A stretch of DNA of 64,000 nucleotides, from the NCBI GenBank assembly GCA_963989385.1, contig OZ022501.1, positions 89,016,979 to 89,080,978 on the forward strand, written 5' to 3'. Position 1 is the first letter of the stretch. Every line of letters starts with the position of its first letter. The notes below the pieces were generated by a model. That model saw nothing but the letters and a program-made list of their open reading frames with translations. It was not told the DNA's origin and did not search any database. The position numbers and the translations under genes are program-made. Positions 53,914-64,000 of the stretch are shown one piece after another. The stretch comes from Ctena decussata. Its lineage: Eukaryota > Mollusca > Bivalvia > Lucinida > Lucinidae.

Positions 53914-56257
53914 GACCAGTTTCAGTGACTCTAACAGTATAATACACACAGTGGCACTGTTTCGCACAAAGGCAGGATTTATTATGCCCCCAACTTTGAA
54001 AAAGTTGGTGCGGCATATTGCTTTTGGCTTGTCCGTGCGTGCGTGAGTGCGTGCGTGCGTCACACTTTTTCATGCTTGCGGTAACTTTGGAACCTTGCTA
54101 GCTAGGGTCTTGAAATTTCATACATGGATTCCTCATGAAAAATTAGCTTACACATGTTTTTTTCTTTTCCCAGTTATGTCCCTTTATAGAATTATGCCCC
54201 TTTTAGAAAAATGAGATGACTATCTTGTTAGCAAAATATCTCAAAAAGTATCTGAGCTATGGCCTTAATACTTGGTATACTGATTGGGTATGAAAAGTAG
54301 ATTACCTGATTAACTTTTGGGAGAATTCCGTAAAATATTGATGGAGTTATGGCCTTGTTTGAATTTGGCATTTTTTCAACTTTTGAACCCCTTGAACTAG
54401 GAAGCGGATTTTTGGTATAGTAGTAGTCCTTGATGTTGATGACTTTATCACTTTAGTACAGGTTAGGTAACTCTGCATTGATTAATTATTTAGTTACTTC
54501 CCCTGATGTTCGATAATAATGCTGCTGCTGAGTTCAAGAACCACTGGGCATTGGGTTTTGAAATTTCTTATATGGATTCCTCATTGAAAATTAGGTGACA
54601 CGTATTTTTTTCTTTTCCAATTTATGCCCCTTTTTGGAGTTATATCCCCCTTTACAAAAATGACATGACTATCTTGTTAGCAAGGTGTCTGAAAACGTTT
54701 TTGAGCTATGGCCTTGATATTTTGGTAAACTGATTAGGTATGAGAAGTAGATTACCTGATTAACTTTTGGGAGAATTCTGTAAAATATTGATAGAGTTTT
54801 GGCCCTTGCTTGAATTTGGCATTTTCCAACTTTTGAACCGCTTGCGGTAGGAAGCTGATTTTTGGTTAAGTAATAGTCCTTGATGAGTTTAATACTTTAG
54901 TACAGGTAAGGTAACTCTACATTCATTAATTTTGCCACTTCTGGGTTCTTGAACCACTGGGCATAGGTTTTAGAAATAATATTTATAGATTCCTTATGGA
55001 AAAATAATTGACACATATATTTTTTCCAAGTTATGCTCCATTTTGGAGTTATGCCCCTTCAAAAACATGAGATGGATAGTTTGTTAGCAAAATATCTCAA
55101 GAAGAATTTGAGTTATGACCTATGTATTTGGTATACTGATCAGATATGAAGAGCAGATTATCTGATTAACTTTTGGGAGATTTCCATAAAGTTTGATGGA
55201 GTTATAGCCCTTGTTTTAATTTGGCATTTTTCCAGCTTCTGAATTTATTGATCTAGGAAGCTGATTTTTGGTATAATATTAGTTCTTGATGAGGTAAATA
55301 TTTCAGTAAAGATTAGGTAACTCCTTTTCAGACTTAGACATTTTAAAGTTTGACGCCTTTAGTGGCAAGCATATACATTGTAGATGGGGGCATTTTACAA
55401 ACACAATTTCTACTTTAATGGATTATTTTAGTGTGGCATTCTAACATTTGAATGTTATCCAGATAAAGATGGAAAAGTTGAAATACTAAATTTTGGAGGC
55501 CTTTATTTCTGATACCTATATTTAGCTTACAGTGTTAAAGTTGGACCAGTTTCAGTGACCCCCACTCATTTTCTAAACAAGTTGCAATATAAAGCTGGTT
55601 CTGTTGCTCAAGATTGAAACTCATGAACTGAATATAAAAACAGATGACAACATGGAAATTCAGAAATACCCTGTCAAAATAAAGGGGTAGGGTTACATGA
55701 CAACCCAAAAACTTGTAGCAAATACATTTTATCCTAATGTTTTTGTAATATTTTATGTTGAAAACAATAGTAAACATATTTTCAACTAGTATTTAGTCCC
55801 TGGTCAATTACTTTCAACAATATTTAAAAAGAAACTTTGCAGACTGGTTGAAAGTGGGGACAGGCTGTTTTAAGGACAGCAATTATTTCAAGACCATAAA
55901 ATCAGTGTTACATGTTTGTTATTTATATCTTCAGTCATATAAACAGAAATATAACATGTTAATTAATATATACAAATAGAAAATAAATCAGAAATATTCC
56001 TCTGATAATAAATGTGTTTGGAATTTAACAGTGTAAAAAAAAGTAATAAGAAAAATGCATGAAAACTGGGGTTGTCATGTGAACCTGTATACTGTGAAGC
56101 TATTCAAGGCAGGATGGTGTTCTTATCAAACCTGCACGCAGGCAACATAACTTAGTGAATATCTCTGCAAAAAAGAATTATTTGCTGCATCACTTTTTAA
56201 AAATATTGACAGAATTTATAAGGTCACTGAAACTGGTCAGTCACTGAAACAGGTCCA
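53914..56257. mobile_element. GACCAGTTTCAGTGAC-ended element(s) with nested insertions
   Basis: GACCAGTTTCAGTGAC occurs at 53914 and 55543; the inverse GGTCACTGAAACTGGTC is at 56222, with a further GTCACTGAAACAGGTCC at 56241. The paired ends 55541-56238 bound a 700-bp AT-rich element. The single terminus at 53914 and the doubled terminus at 56241 suggest one copy inside another, with the 53970-55395 element inserted as well. Confidence 0.6.
53970..55395. mobile_element. Element of about 450-bp tandem units with TATGCCCCC ends
   Basis: Starts TTATGCCCCCAACTTTGAAA and ends AGATGGGGGCATTTTAC. Three units start near 54110, 54560 and 54975 (ATGGATTCCTCATGAAAAAT or a variant, then ATTATGCCCCTTTT, CTATCTTGTTAGCAAAATAT). 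The start region GGCTTGTCCGTGCGTGCGTG resembles that of 62981-63260. Confidence 0.75.
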
Positions 56258-56769
56258 CCTACAATACATATGGGGCATCCAGGGGTCGGAGGATGAAAGT
56301 TTGTTCGATTGGCTCTGTGAAACGACCAGAATGGCCGCCTTTATATGATAAAATCTCTAAACCTTCTCTAGAACCAAACGACTACTGTCCTTGAGACTTG
56401 ACATATATTTTAGGTTGCTCAAGTACTACAAAGTTTGATCATATGCTGACCCTGGGTTAGCTTGGATCTTCCTTACTGATTCATTGTGCTTTCGATTCTG
56501 ATTTCTAAGGAACTTGACGGTATTCCTAAAAGAGAGGACATTCTAAAAAGAAAACGGAAAGTTTTTTTTTTATCACCGAATTCACATTCTACACTGGTCT
56601 ACTAGTTTAGTCAACGTTTCTGATAATCAAGGTGTATGGGTACATCTACATGTTTTTCTCCATTTTACAAAGGGAAACAACTTTTATGACTATCGGTTTC
56701 TTTCCCTGAGTGATGAAGCCTTTCCAAAAATAGGGACAAATCCCAAAATGACTGCCAATTATTTGATTT

Positions 56770-56955
56770 GCGGATAAAGCGATTTTACGTCTTTTTTAAT
56801 AGTATTTCAGTCATATCAGGACAGTGGGTGAGTGATAATGAAAGGCTGTGTGCAATGGAATCCCGTTTACCATTGAAAAGATTCCCGCCTATAACGGGGC
56901 TCAAACCCGTGATCCCTAGATCAGCAGGCCAGCCGGAACTCCTGACCGCCAAGTA
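56770..56955 (-). mobile_element. tRNA-derived SINE, second family, copy 3
   Basis: AAGCGATTTTACGTCTTTTT, TCATATCAGGACAGTGGG, CCCGCCTATAACGGGGCTCA, AGATCAGCAGGCCAGCC: same block order as 44335-44535. The head is degenerate. Confidence 0.7.
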
Positions 56956-57255
56956 AAAGGGAGGAAAAAGGTAAATGATAAAGTTTCTTCCTCTGAAAGC
57001 GTAACCATACACCTTAACCGGTTGTAGCCTGTCGTTTAATGAATAATGAAGAGTCAAGCTTTTTGCACGGAATATCTATGAAGATTAGGCTTAAAAGTGT
57101 AGAAGAATCTTCTAAAGCCTGATTTTAGGTCAATTTACATTAAAAAGTAAAAAGATAGGCAATGATCAGGAATAAATAAAATCAAATCCCACAGCTCAGT
57201 GGCTTAAGCGCTGACCTACGACGGTGCTCCTTTGCATACAGTCTTTCATTATCAC

Positions 57256-57297
57256 TGGGCGCGCAACCACTTAATTGGTTTTGTCGTGTCCCGGCTC
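57256..57297. mobile_element. GAGCCGCGACACGAG MITE, right-end stub
   Basis: GCGCGCAACCACTTAATTGG and TTTTGTCGTGTCCCGGCTCA; only the right terminus remains. Confidence 0.75.
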
Positions 57298-57604
57298 AAT
57301 TATATTGTAGTAAAACATCACAAAAGCACCGCCGTGTGCACAACTATCGCCCTGAAGTCTACAGTAGTTTATAAAGATACAATTTATTCGATCTTTTTGA
57401 GGGAATTCTTGCCCCAGCAATGCATTAAAACAATATATACATCAGGATTAAACAGTATGATGAAACAAAATTGAGCACTTAACATCGAGAACAACACTGA
57501 AACTCTGGAGCAAAATACGTCCAACGAATGAACACCGATAGGCCAGCTCCAGACAGCTGATTAAGCCCAAACCAACTCCAGAACCAACTCTGTTGTAAAC
57601 CCCT

Positions 57605-57816
57605 GGGGCCATATTTATAAAACGGCTTAAGTGGTTGCTATGCTATGAATTTCTATAAAGACGATTCCCTACAAATATGAAATTTGCTCTGGAGGAACAG
57701 TCTTTTTCAGACTGTTCCTCCAGATCAAATTTCATAGTTGTAGGGAATCTCCAGCATAGAAATTTAGCCTTAGCAACAGCATAGCAACGACTTAAGTGGT
57801 TTTATAAATACGACCG
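57605..57816. mobile_element. GGGGCCRTATTYATAAAACG foldback MITE, copy 2
   Basis: GGGGCCATATTTATAAAACG at the left; central GAGGAACAGTCTTTTTCAGA; TTTTATAAATACGACC at the right. A homologue of 6845-7068, with part of the left arm deleted. Confidence 0.85.
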
Positions 57817-57829
57817 CTATTGTGCGGCA

Positions 57830-59255
57830 TCTGTCCTCTCATTGTTTTAAATGGCTGTATTTCCGTGTGTCCATTGCTAAAGATCCCAGATCCTGTACAT
57901 GATAGCTTGGGATAATAAGTGAGTAGACTAGTTTAAATAGCGCTCGACTATCAACTATAACTATACTAATAGTCAGGACGCTGAACCCGAAAAAATACAA
58001 CATTAATGCCCCGGCGATTCGAAAGGAAATTTTTTCCATGTTTGATAAATACAACATTTGGGATTTATGATAGGGTATGATGTGGTCTGCAAAACAGGAT
58101 CCTGTGCGTTACATAACAATTTTTTTACCCCCCCCCCCCCACCCCTTTTCACCCTTATTGTACTCAAAATGAAAAATAGTCCTGATTAGTTCATAAATTG
58201 AGTTATTTGTATGCACACTATCAGCTTTTCTACTTATTCACAAAATGCTTGCATAGAATATTTAGGAAACCGGTGTATATACATATTTTACTCAATGACA
58301 GTTTATCCTACCTAGAGTTGGTATTCGAAAATGCTAAATTTCATTTTTAGTCTCTATTTTTCATTCCTCATCAAATAGCGCTCGGAATTACAAGGCTACT
58401 GAAATGTCTTTGCAATCTGTATTTCATAAAACATTTTTTCTCAGGTGTCTAAACACCGCCTAGGCTCCCGTTTTCTTCAGATGAACATTTTTCAAAAGAT
58501 GTAGCTTATGAAACGTGTCCTTGCACTCAGGAGTTTTCTCAAGAAAACCAGCCCTACGACCTCTGCGACTGTAACGATTTTAAACAGCTGATGCATCTAC
58601 ACTTATAAGCCCTTTGATGACTGGCCATTCGTCCTTTACGGCTTGTTGCCTACGTTACTTGATACAATTTAGTTAAAAAAGGAATTATGAATGCAAACGA
58701 TTCAAAAAAGTATAAAGCTATATAGAAAAAATAGTGTAATATTTTTTTCTACTGCACTACAGTGGATTAACTGTACTTTGCATAAGGATTTGAAAAGCTT
58801 TCATTGCTAATACTACTCATAGCATACGTTACTCATGTAAAGGAAATCATAAAATGGAATTTTATTTCGACCTTAAATTATTTTTCTGCTGAGTATGTTT
58901 TTAAAATAGCGTTTTCAAGGTTTGTTCCTTGCTTTGAAAGCAAATTTAATAATTTAACAGGTATGCAATTTTATAATTGATATTTACTGCGTTAATGATG
59001 TATTGCAACAGTCCCTTTCGGCATATTAAGTTTGGATTGGCATAGTGTAATGATGGAAGTATCAAGACTGAAAGACAATATTCTAAGGAGTATTTGCACT
59101 GACTGTGAGGAGAAAAAAAAATGAAAGGCTTTCAAAGTAGTTTTCAAAAATGATCAAACGTCATGATTTGTAGGTAATTGCAACGTAAAAGACTTTAATG
59201 TCAAAACAGCTATCACATATATATGCAAATGGTAGATATTCGCAGAGCTCTGGGA
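57830..59255. other. Non-coding AT-rich stretch
   Basis: A poly-C tract lies at 58130-58146. No gene or repeat family recognised. Confidence 0.4.
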
Positions 59256-59258
59256 TCA

Positions 59259-59690
59259 CTATTTCCTCACGCTAGTGGATAATACCATTGAGAACTGAGT
59301 TACTTTCCAACTTAGTTCCTCTCTCCTGAGAATAAAAGTTTTCAGTTTGACCATCTCAATTTTTTTTGTTATTTTACTATAATATATATTTATTATATTA
59401 GCCTCAGGCCCAAAATTAAGTAAATGGAAAGTTGAAAACAAACATAGAAAAACTGAAAGGATATTGCCCAGGAAGGCCACACTCACAAACGTAAACCATC
59501 CAAGACACAGAAACAAGGAGGAAGAACCACATGCGATAAAACAAAATAGCACATCCATGATAACTGATATACCTGTCCGACACAGAAAATCGTTACATAG
59601 TACTACTAAAACAAAATTAATAATATAATAAAACGAAATAAAAAAAATACTAAAAGAATAATAAAATAAAATAAAAAATATAAAATACAC
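59259..59690 (-). CDS. Hydrophobic open frame, doubtful
   Basis: 143 codons on the minus strand. The N-terminal third is Phe/Tyr/Ile from AT-rich sequence. From an internal ATG in good context (TATCATGG, about residue 45) the frame has two hydrophobic stretches (SSLFLCLGWFTFVSVAFLG and ILSVFLCLFSTFHLL). I recognise no family, and low-complexity AT DNA easily makes such frames. If real, it would be a small membrane protein or one exon of one. Confidence 0.15.
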   Translation of the reverse strand: MYFIFFILFYYSFSIFFISFYYIINFVLVVLCNDFLCRTGISVIMDVLFCFIACGSSSLFLCLGWFTFVSVAFLGNILSVFLCLFSTFHLLNFGPEANIINIYYSKITKKIEMVKLKTFILRREELSWKVTQFSMVLSTSVRK

Positions 59691-59699
59691 AAGTAATAA

Positions 59700-60845
59700 C
59701 TATAAAACATCAATTTTACCTATTTCTATATTTTAAATCAACACAAAACCGGAAATAAAGTGGACTGCTAAAGAGGCGATCAAAATTCATACTTACCAAG
59801 ACACACAACATACGGGATCTGGGATAAAAGTTCGAACAAAGAGTAGCTTCAGCTAGAGGGGGCTTAGACCAGTTTCATGCGCTCAAACTCACACTTCCTG
59901 CTGATGCGCCCGTACACATGATTCTTCCCTGTTTAAGAGATTTAAATACGCAACAAAAAGGTTTAAAACAGCCCAGTCAGTGGTTATCAAAGATAAAAGA
60001 TACATGTACATCACGTATAATACAGATATAAAACCACCAGTAAAGAATCCAGTAGCCGAATTAGTAAAAGATATGAAAGACTGTACATGCGGGTCTTACT
60101 AAGCAGCAGCTATCATTCAAAAGCTCACGGTCTTTTGCATACTGGTTTGAAGCAGTGTGTATAGCATTTAATATATCAGTTGCTTTATACAACTGAAAGC
60201 CATATATCACACCGGGTAGGCGGCAATCCTGAACACTCCCGGCAATCATGAACGCGGGTCAAAAATGTACGCGGCTGTTTAGGGTAAGTCGACAAAACTT
60301 CTTTTTACAGCAGGAAGAATGAGTTAAAAATCAAGGTAACTATGTCACGACTTCTATATATGTTCAAAGATGTGCCTCACAAATTTTAGATGTTGAATCC
60401 CAATTAAGTTGCCTGTAGTTTAGGCTTAAACGCAAAATCTGTGACTTTTAACCCCCAAAACAGCAAAATAGACCAAAATGTTCAAGTTTGCTACACATTT
60501 TCATCATTTCCACCATATACAGATAAAATTTAATGTATTCTAGATAGACTGTGCGTATTCAATTGACACTGTCTTATGCACGAATGAAGTTACATCGATT
60601 TGAAAACAATAGGGTAGAGAACGGTGGCAATCGAAAACGCTGTTCATGGCAATCGCCTAACGTCAAACAAATATTTGAAAGGCAATCGATGAACATTTAT
60701 AGCTTCAGTAGCTTTTTATTCAAATTTAGCCATGAATCTGTAGGATTTTTTTTTATTTCTTAATTTATTTTTACATAATGCTCCAGACATTAAACATAGA
60801 ACACATGTACACTTGGAATAAATCCTACCATTGTGGTACAGATAG
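59700..60845. other. Non-coding AT-rich stretch
   Basis: No gene recognised. Confidence 0.4.
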
Positions 60846-60849
60846 ATAA

Positions 60850-61700
60850 TTTAGATAATTTATTTATTAAAAGTCTGACTTTTGTACATATAAGATACAT
60901 ATACACATTAAAACATTCATGTGAGATGTACAAAACCACTCAATCTGAGTTATGAGAGACTATGATTATGAAAGATAAAAGGTATGAATGTACAAGTAAG
61001 ATATTTACATCAAAACATTATATAAACATGTTTAATGAAAGAGAATGTTTCTCCGTTCTAAGAGAATATCACTGCAGGCCTTGGCACAGTACTTCACAAT
61101 ATCACGATCAGACATCAGATATCTAAACTTTTCCGTATCATTATATGATGAGAAGTTCACATTTAAACTTACTGCTTTTTCAAACAAGACAGGCCTTATA
61201 TTTTGATAAACTGGACATAAGATGAGGACATGGATTTCATCTTCGACTAAATTCGTACAATTGAAACAAATACGTTCCTGGTTGCACTATAACGACCAGT
61301 CTCTATTTTCAAAGGAGCTACGCCACACCTAAATTTTGCCAAAGCGCTCCTTTGGCATCTACTTAAAATTTGTGTTTTCACATATGATTCTGTTTCATAG
61401 TTTACCTTAAAAAGCTTATATTTTCTAAGTTTATTTCCATTTTGCATTCCCTTAACGGCTGTATCAGAACTGACACGGTTTAACCACTTCGTTTTATAAA
61501 TTTCAACTTTAATTTAATTTCAATTTTAACTTATTTTGGAATGCATTAATAATGTGTTTAGATTCAGATTTCGTATAACTGTTATCCACAAGAAGTGATG
61601 TGTTAGGCAATGAAAGTACTTCTTTATCTATTCGAAAACACCAGTTCTTCGTTTTTTGTTTTATTCGATCAGCCCATTTAAATACAAATTTATGTACATG
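60850..61700 (-). pseudogene. LINE 3' end (ORF2 C-terminus), decayed
   Basis: Minus-strand translation gives KFVFKWADRIKQ and KEVLSLPNTSLLVDNSY (about 61580-61690), KLRKYKLFKVNYETESYVK and LAKFRCGVAPLKIETGRY (61290-61440). After a one-base frameshift near 61278 comes NQERICFNCTNLVEDEIHVL then ICPVYQNIRPVLFEKA: a C-x2-C...H-x4-C zinc-binding motif characteristic of the C-terminus of many invertebrate LINEs. The frame runs on to a stop near 61035. The 3' tail is a GATAATTTA-type simple repeat at 60841-60875. The 5' part with endonuclease and RT is missing, as in usual 5' truncation. Confidence 0.78.
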
Positions 61701-61704
61701 TTCT

Positions 61705-62565
61705 TTTCAAAACTGATTAACTTCTGGAATCAACAAAATAAAACAAACTTATTCAACCATCGATATTTTGACTCATTTCTCTAATTCTCCTGTTATATGA
61801 TAGATGTCCCTCGAAGGTTCTTTCAAAACATAAACGGTGGTACTCATTATAACTGGCCCATTAAGGCGATTTAATGAGGACCAACCATGTATGCTTTAAG
61901 CAGAAATTATGGAAACCTATAAACCCCGACTGTCTCTGTACGTTATTGGAAAACGAGGGGTAGTCTATAATAAAGTAATGTACTGTCTGTTTCAAGATTA
62001 ATTGATTCATTTGTATTCTTGTTTGAAATTCAAACTTAAGAGAGACGTATCAGGCACCAGTAAAGACGCCGTGATTCAGCCACCGGACGTCATTTCTGAA
62101 TATGTCCATAGTTGAAAAACTTTGCTGTTTCCTGTCCACTGTACTGCGACAGAACTTTGTACATCTGCAAGAGAATGCACATATGTTGGCAGTATATTGT
62201 CTTTTGTGTATTTCTCACTCTCTGCTGTGTGCTGTACACTGGCTACTTTCTACTGCATCATGTCTAGTGTTTACCTATTTCCGCCTACAACCACATATTT
62301 TGGTGCATATGATGTGCATTAGCACGCAAATACATGTACATTCATGGCTTTCGCCCATGTTCTTGCACATATGAAAAATCGATCTTGCAGTAGACGTAAA
62401 ATACACAGGAAGCAGTGACAATATATTATAGACAGTTAACAGGTCACAGTAGACAGTAAGCAATAAGCAGTATCCAGCAGACAGTAAAAATGACGTAAAA
62501 AGTATGTACTACCTGTGGTGTATGTCGACGAGCGTGTGTACATGCAGGCGTGTGTGAGTGCTTGA
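61705..62565. other. Non-coding stretch
   Basis: No gene recognised. A run of imperfect CAGTAGACAGTAAGCA-like words lies at 62440-62490. Confidence 0.4.
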
Positions 62566-62569
62566 GTTT

Positions 62570-62735
62570 GGTTGTTGTGTTATTGTTTAACATCCACGGG
62601 AAACAGCTATGGTCATGTCGGGACGATCAGTTAACCTAACCACACTATTCCTTGGCAGGCTTAGGCATCCTAAGCGGTTAAACAGTACTAAGTGCACTTA
62701 CTTTCACCAGTAACTGACAATGTTTAATATTGGAT
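62570..62735 (-). mobile_element. tRNA-derived SINE, first family, 3' half
   Basis: Reverse complement of the body seen at 7850-8000: GGTCATGTCGGGACGATCAG, TTAACCTAACCACACTATTC, CCTAAGCGGTTAAACAGTAC, GTGCACTTACTTTCACCAG. The head is missing. Confidence 0.88.
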
Positions 62736-62769
62736 AGCATAGGATTCGCCATTAAATTTTGAAGAATAT

Positions 62770-63054
62770 CTTTCATGGCATTTGAATCTCATGTACAGTA
62801 TTGCCCAGTATTATACTGGCTATTATGTGGTTTGCCATTTGACGAATCCCGTGCATGGTTAACGATTCCTATGCATGTAATTGCCCAGCATGAGCTTGTC
62901 ATTCGACGAATCCCAGCTATGATATTCAAATTTCAATCATAATATTGCCAAGCATGTAATTGCCTTGCATGCGATTTTTATGCCCCGCCATGAAATGGCG
63001 GACGGGCATATAGATTTTACCCTGTCCGTGTGTGCGTATTTATGTATGTATGTG

Positions 63055-63086
<32 letters not shown>

Positions 63087-64000
63087 TGTATGTATGTTAC
63101 CGAAATCGTGTCCGATCTATAACTTTGGATTGCATGGTGGGATTCAAAAATTATTTGGCAAAAAATTATCATTATGACAAGACAGTGTGTCGCGTGCAAG
63201 AACCATGTCGCTATCTCAAAGGTCAAGGTCACAGTCAGCACTTAAACTTTGTACATAGGCTATAATGAAATATGTTTGTGTCTGGTCCATGACTTTGTCC
63301 TGCATGCCTAATATTGGCCAGTATCATATGGGCTAGCACATGGTTTGCCATTCGGCGAATCCCATGCATGGTATTTAAATCCCATGCATGGAATTGTCAT
63401 CAATGGTATTGAGCAGAGTATGGTTTTTCTTTCGGCGAATATCATGCATGATACGTATTTGATCCATACATGGCATTGTCCAGCATGGTATCGGCTAGCA
63501 TGGGATTTACACTTTGATGAATTACATGCATGTTTTTTGAATCCCATGCTTGGTATAGCTCAGCATGGTATCGGTTAGCATGCAGGTCAAAATTCGATGA
63601 ATCCATTGCTTTGTATTTGAAGTCCATGTATGTTATTGTGCAGCATGTTATTGGCTTGCATGTGTTCAGTGCTGGAATAACCATGCAAAGGATGCTGGCC
63701 AATACCATGTACGTACATCATTAAACAGCGATCGAAGGCTAGCAGATACGATGGTGGGCACCACCATGCATGGTATTCGTCGTATGGAAAATCCCATACT
63801 TCCTATAACATGCTGGGAAAACAATGAATGGGATTTGAATACTATATGTATGGAATTAGGCGATTGCAAATCACACACCTAGCCAGTATCAAACTGGCAA
63901 TTTCATGCATGGCATTCGAATACCATATAGGAAATTCGTCGAAAGGCAAACCGAATGCAAGCTAATACCATACTTGGCAACCTCACGCATGGGACACGAA
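62770..64000. repeat. CATGCATGG minisatellite, interrupted, reaching the window end
   Basis: Irregular units combining GAATCCCATGCATGG, TATTGGCCAGCATGG, ATCGGCTAGCATGGGATTTG and CATTCGGCGAATCCC. The spacing is not strict. It is split at 62981-63260 by another element and continues past the end of the window. Confidence 0.85.
62981..63260. mobile_element. TATGCCCCGCC element inside the minisatellite, with (TATG)n
   Basis: Begins TATGCCCCGCCATGAAATGG with hairpin GCCAT/ATGGC and GACGGGCATA. It continues ACCCTGTCCGTGTGTGCG, a (GTAT)n repeat at 63042-63097, and AAAGGTCAAGGTCACAGTCA near its end. Similar in style to the start of 53970-55395. Confidence 0.65.

Overview
This is a gene-poor, repeat-rich stretch of eukaryotic nuclear DNA, most probably from a bivalve mollusc (venerid-clam-like; the taxon is an inference). 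The reasons are: no operon-like coding; long AT-rich non-coding sequence full of homopolymers and microsatellites; short inverted-repeat DNA elements nested in one another; tRNA-derived SINEs; decayed LINE reverse transcriptases; and a nucleotidyltransferase/Mab-21 gene of the type strongly expanded in bivalves. Three loci look like real protein-coding sequence. (1) 4575-5078 (minus) encodes the cysteine-rich Sprouty-type domain of a SPRED protein, probably its last exon or a truncated copy. (2) 26787-27221 (minus) encodes a complete 144-residue single-pass membrane protein, distantly like KCNE channel subunits, with its 3' end tandemly duplicated. (3) 46794-48964 (plus) is a large exon of a Mab-21/cGAS-like nucleotidyltransferase in which three putative metal-binding acidic residues are present.

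Layout. 1-9.3 kb: nested DNA elements, the SPRED exon, a 333-bp hairpin, and a complete SINE with perfect 11-bp target duplication inside an older inverted-repeat element. 10-17 kb: more inverted-repeat elements, a 337-bp tandem duplication, and two copies of a GAGCCGCGACACGAG-ended MITE, each carrying a different younger MITE. 17.8-19.1 kb: a LINE remnant (minus) that has lost its RT catalytic core. 21-25 kb: dispersed repeats and a 2-kb element built of about 450-bp units. 26.5-27.2 kb: the small membrane-protein gene. 28.3-31.1 kb: an 87-bp minisatellite in forward, inverted and forward blocks, with a SINE between the first two. 33.6-35.3 kb: a 1.67-kb self-complementary palindrome. 38.3-39.2 kb: a ~450-bp tandem duplication containing hairpin MITEs. 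43.5-44.3 kb: an element whose interior is almost all small AT-rich palindromes. 46.3-49.0 kb: the Mab-21/cGAS-like gene behind a hairpin with IRF-core-like motifs. 49.2-51.3 kb: nested MITEs and a 1148-bp PIF/Harbinger-type element with exact TAA duplications. 53.9-56.3 kb: nested tandem-unit elements. 60.85-61.7 kb: a second LINE 3' end. 62.8 kb to the end: a CATGCATGG-rich minisatellite.

The genes show no common pathway: one is a likely Ras/ERK inhibitor, one a possible channel accessory subunit and one a possible innate-immune nucleotide sensor. They sit far apart and unrelated, as is normal in an animal genome. What unifies the window is the density of foldback and inverted-repeat DNA and the layered insertions, which give a relative order of transposition events.
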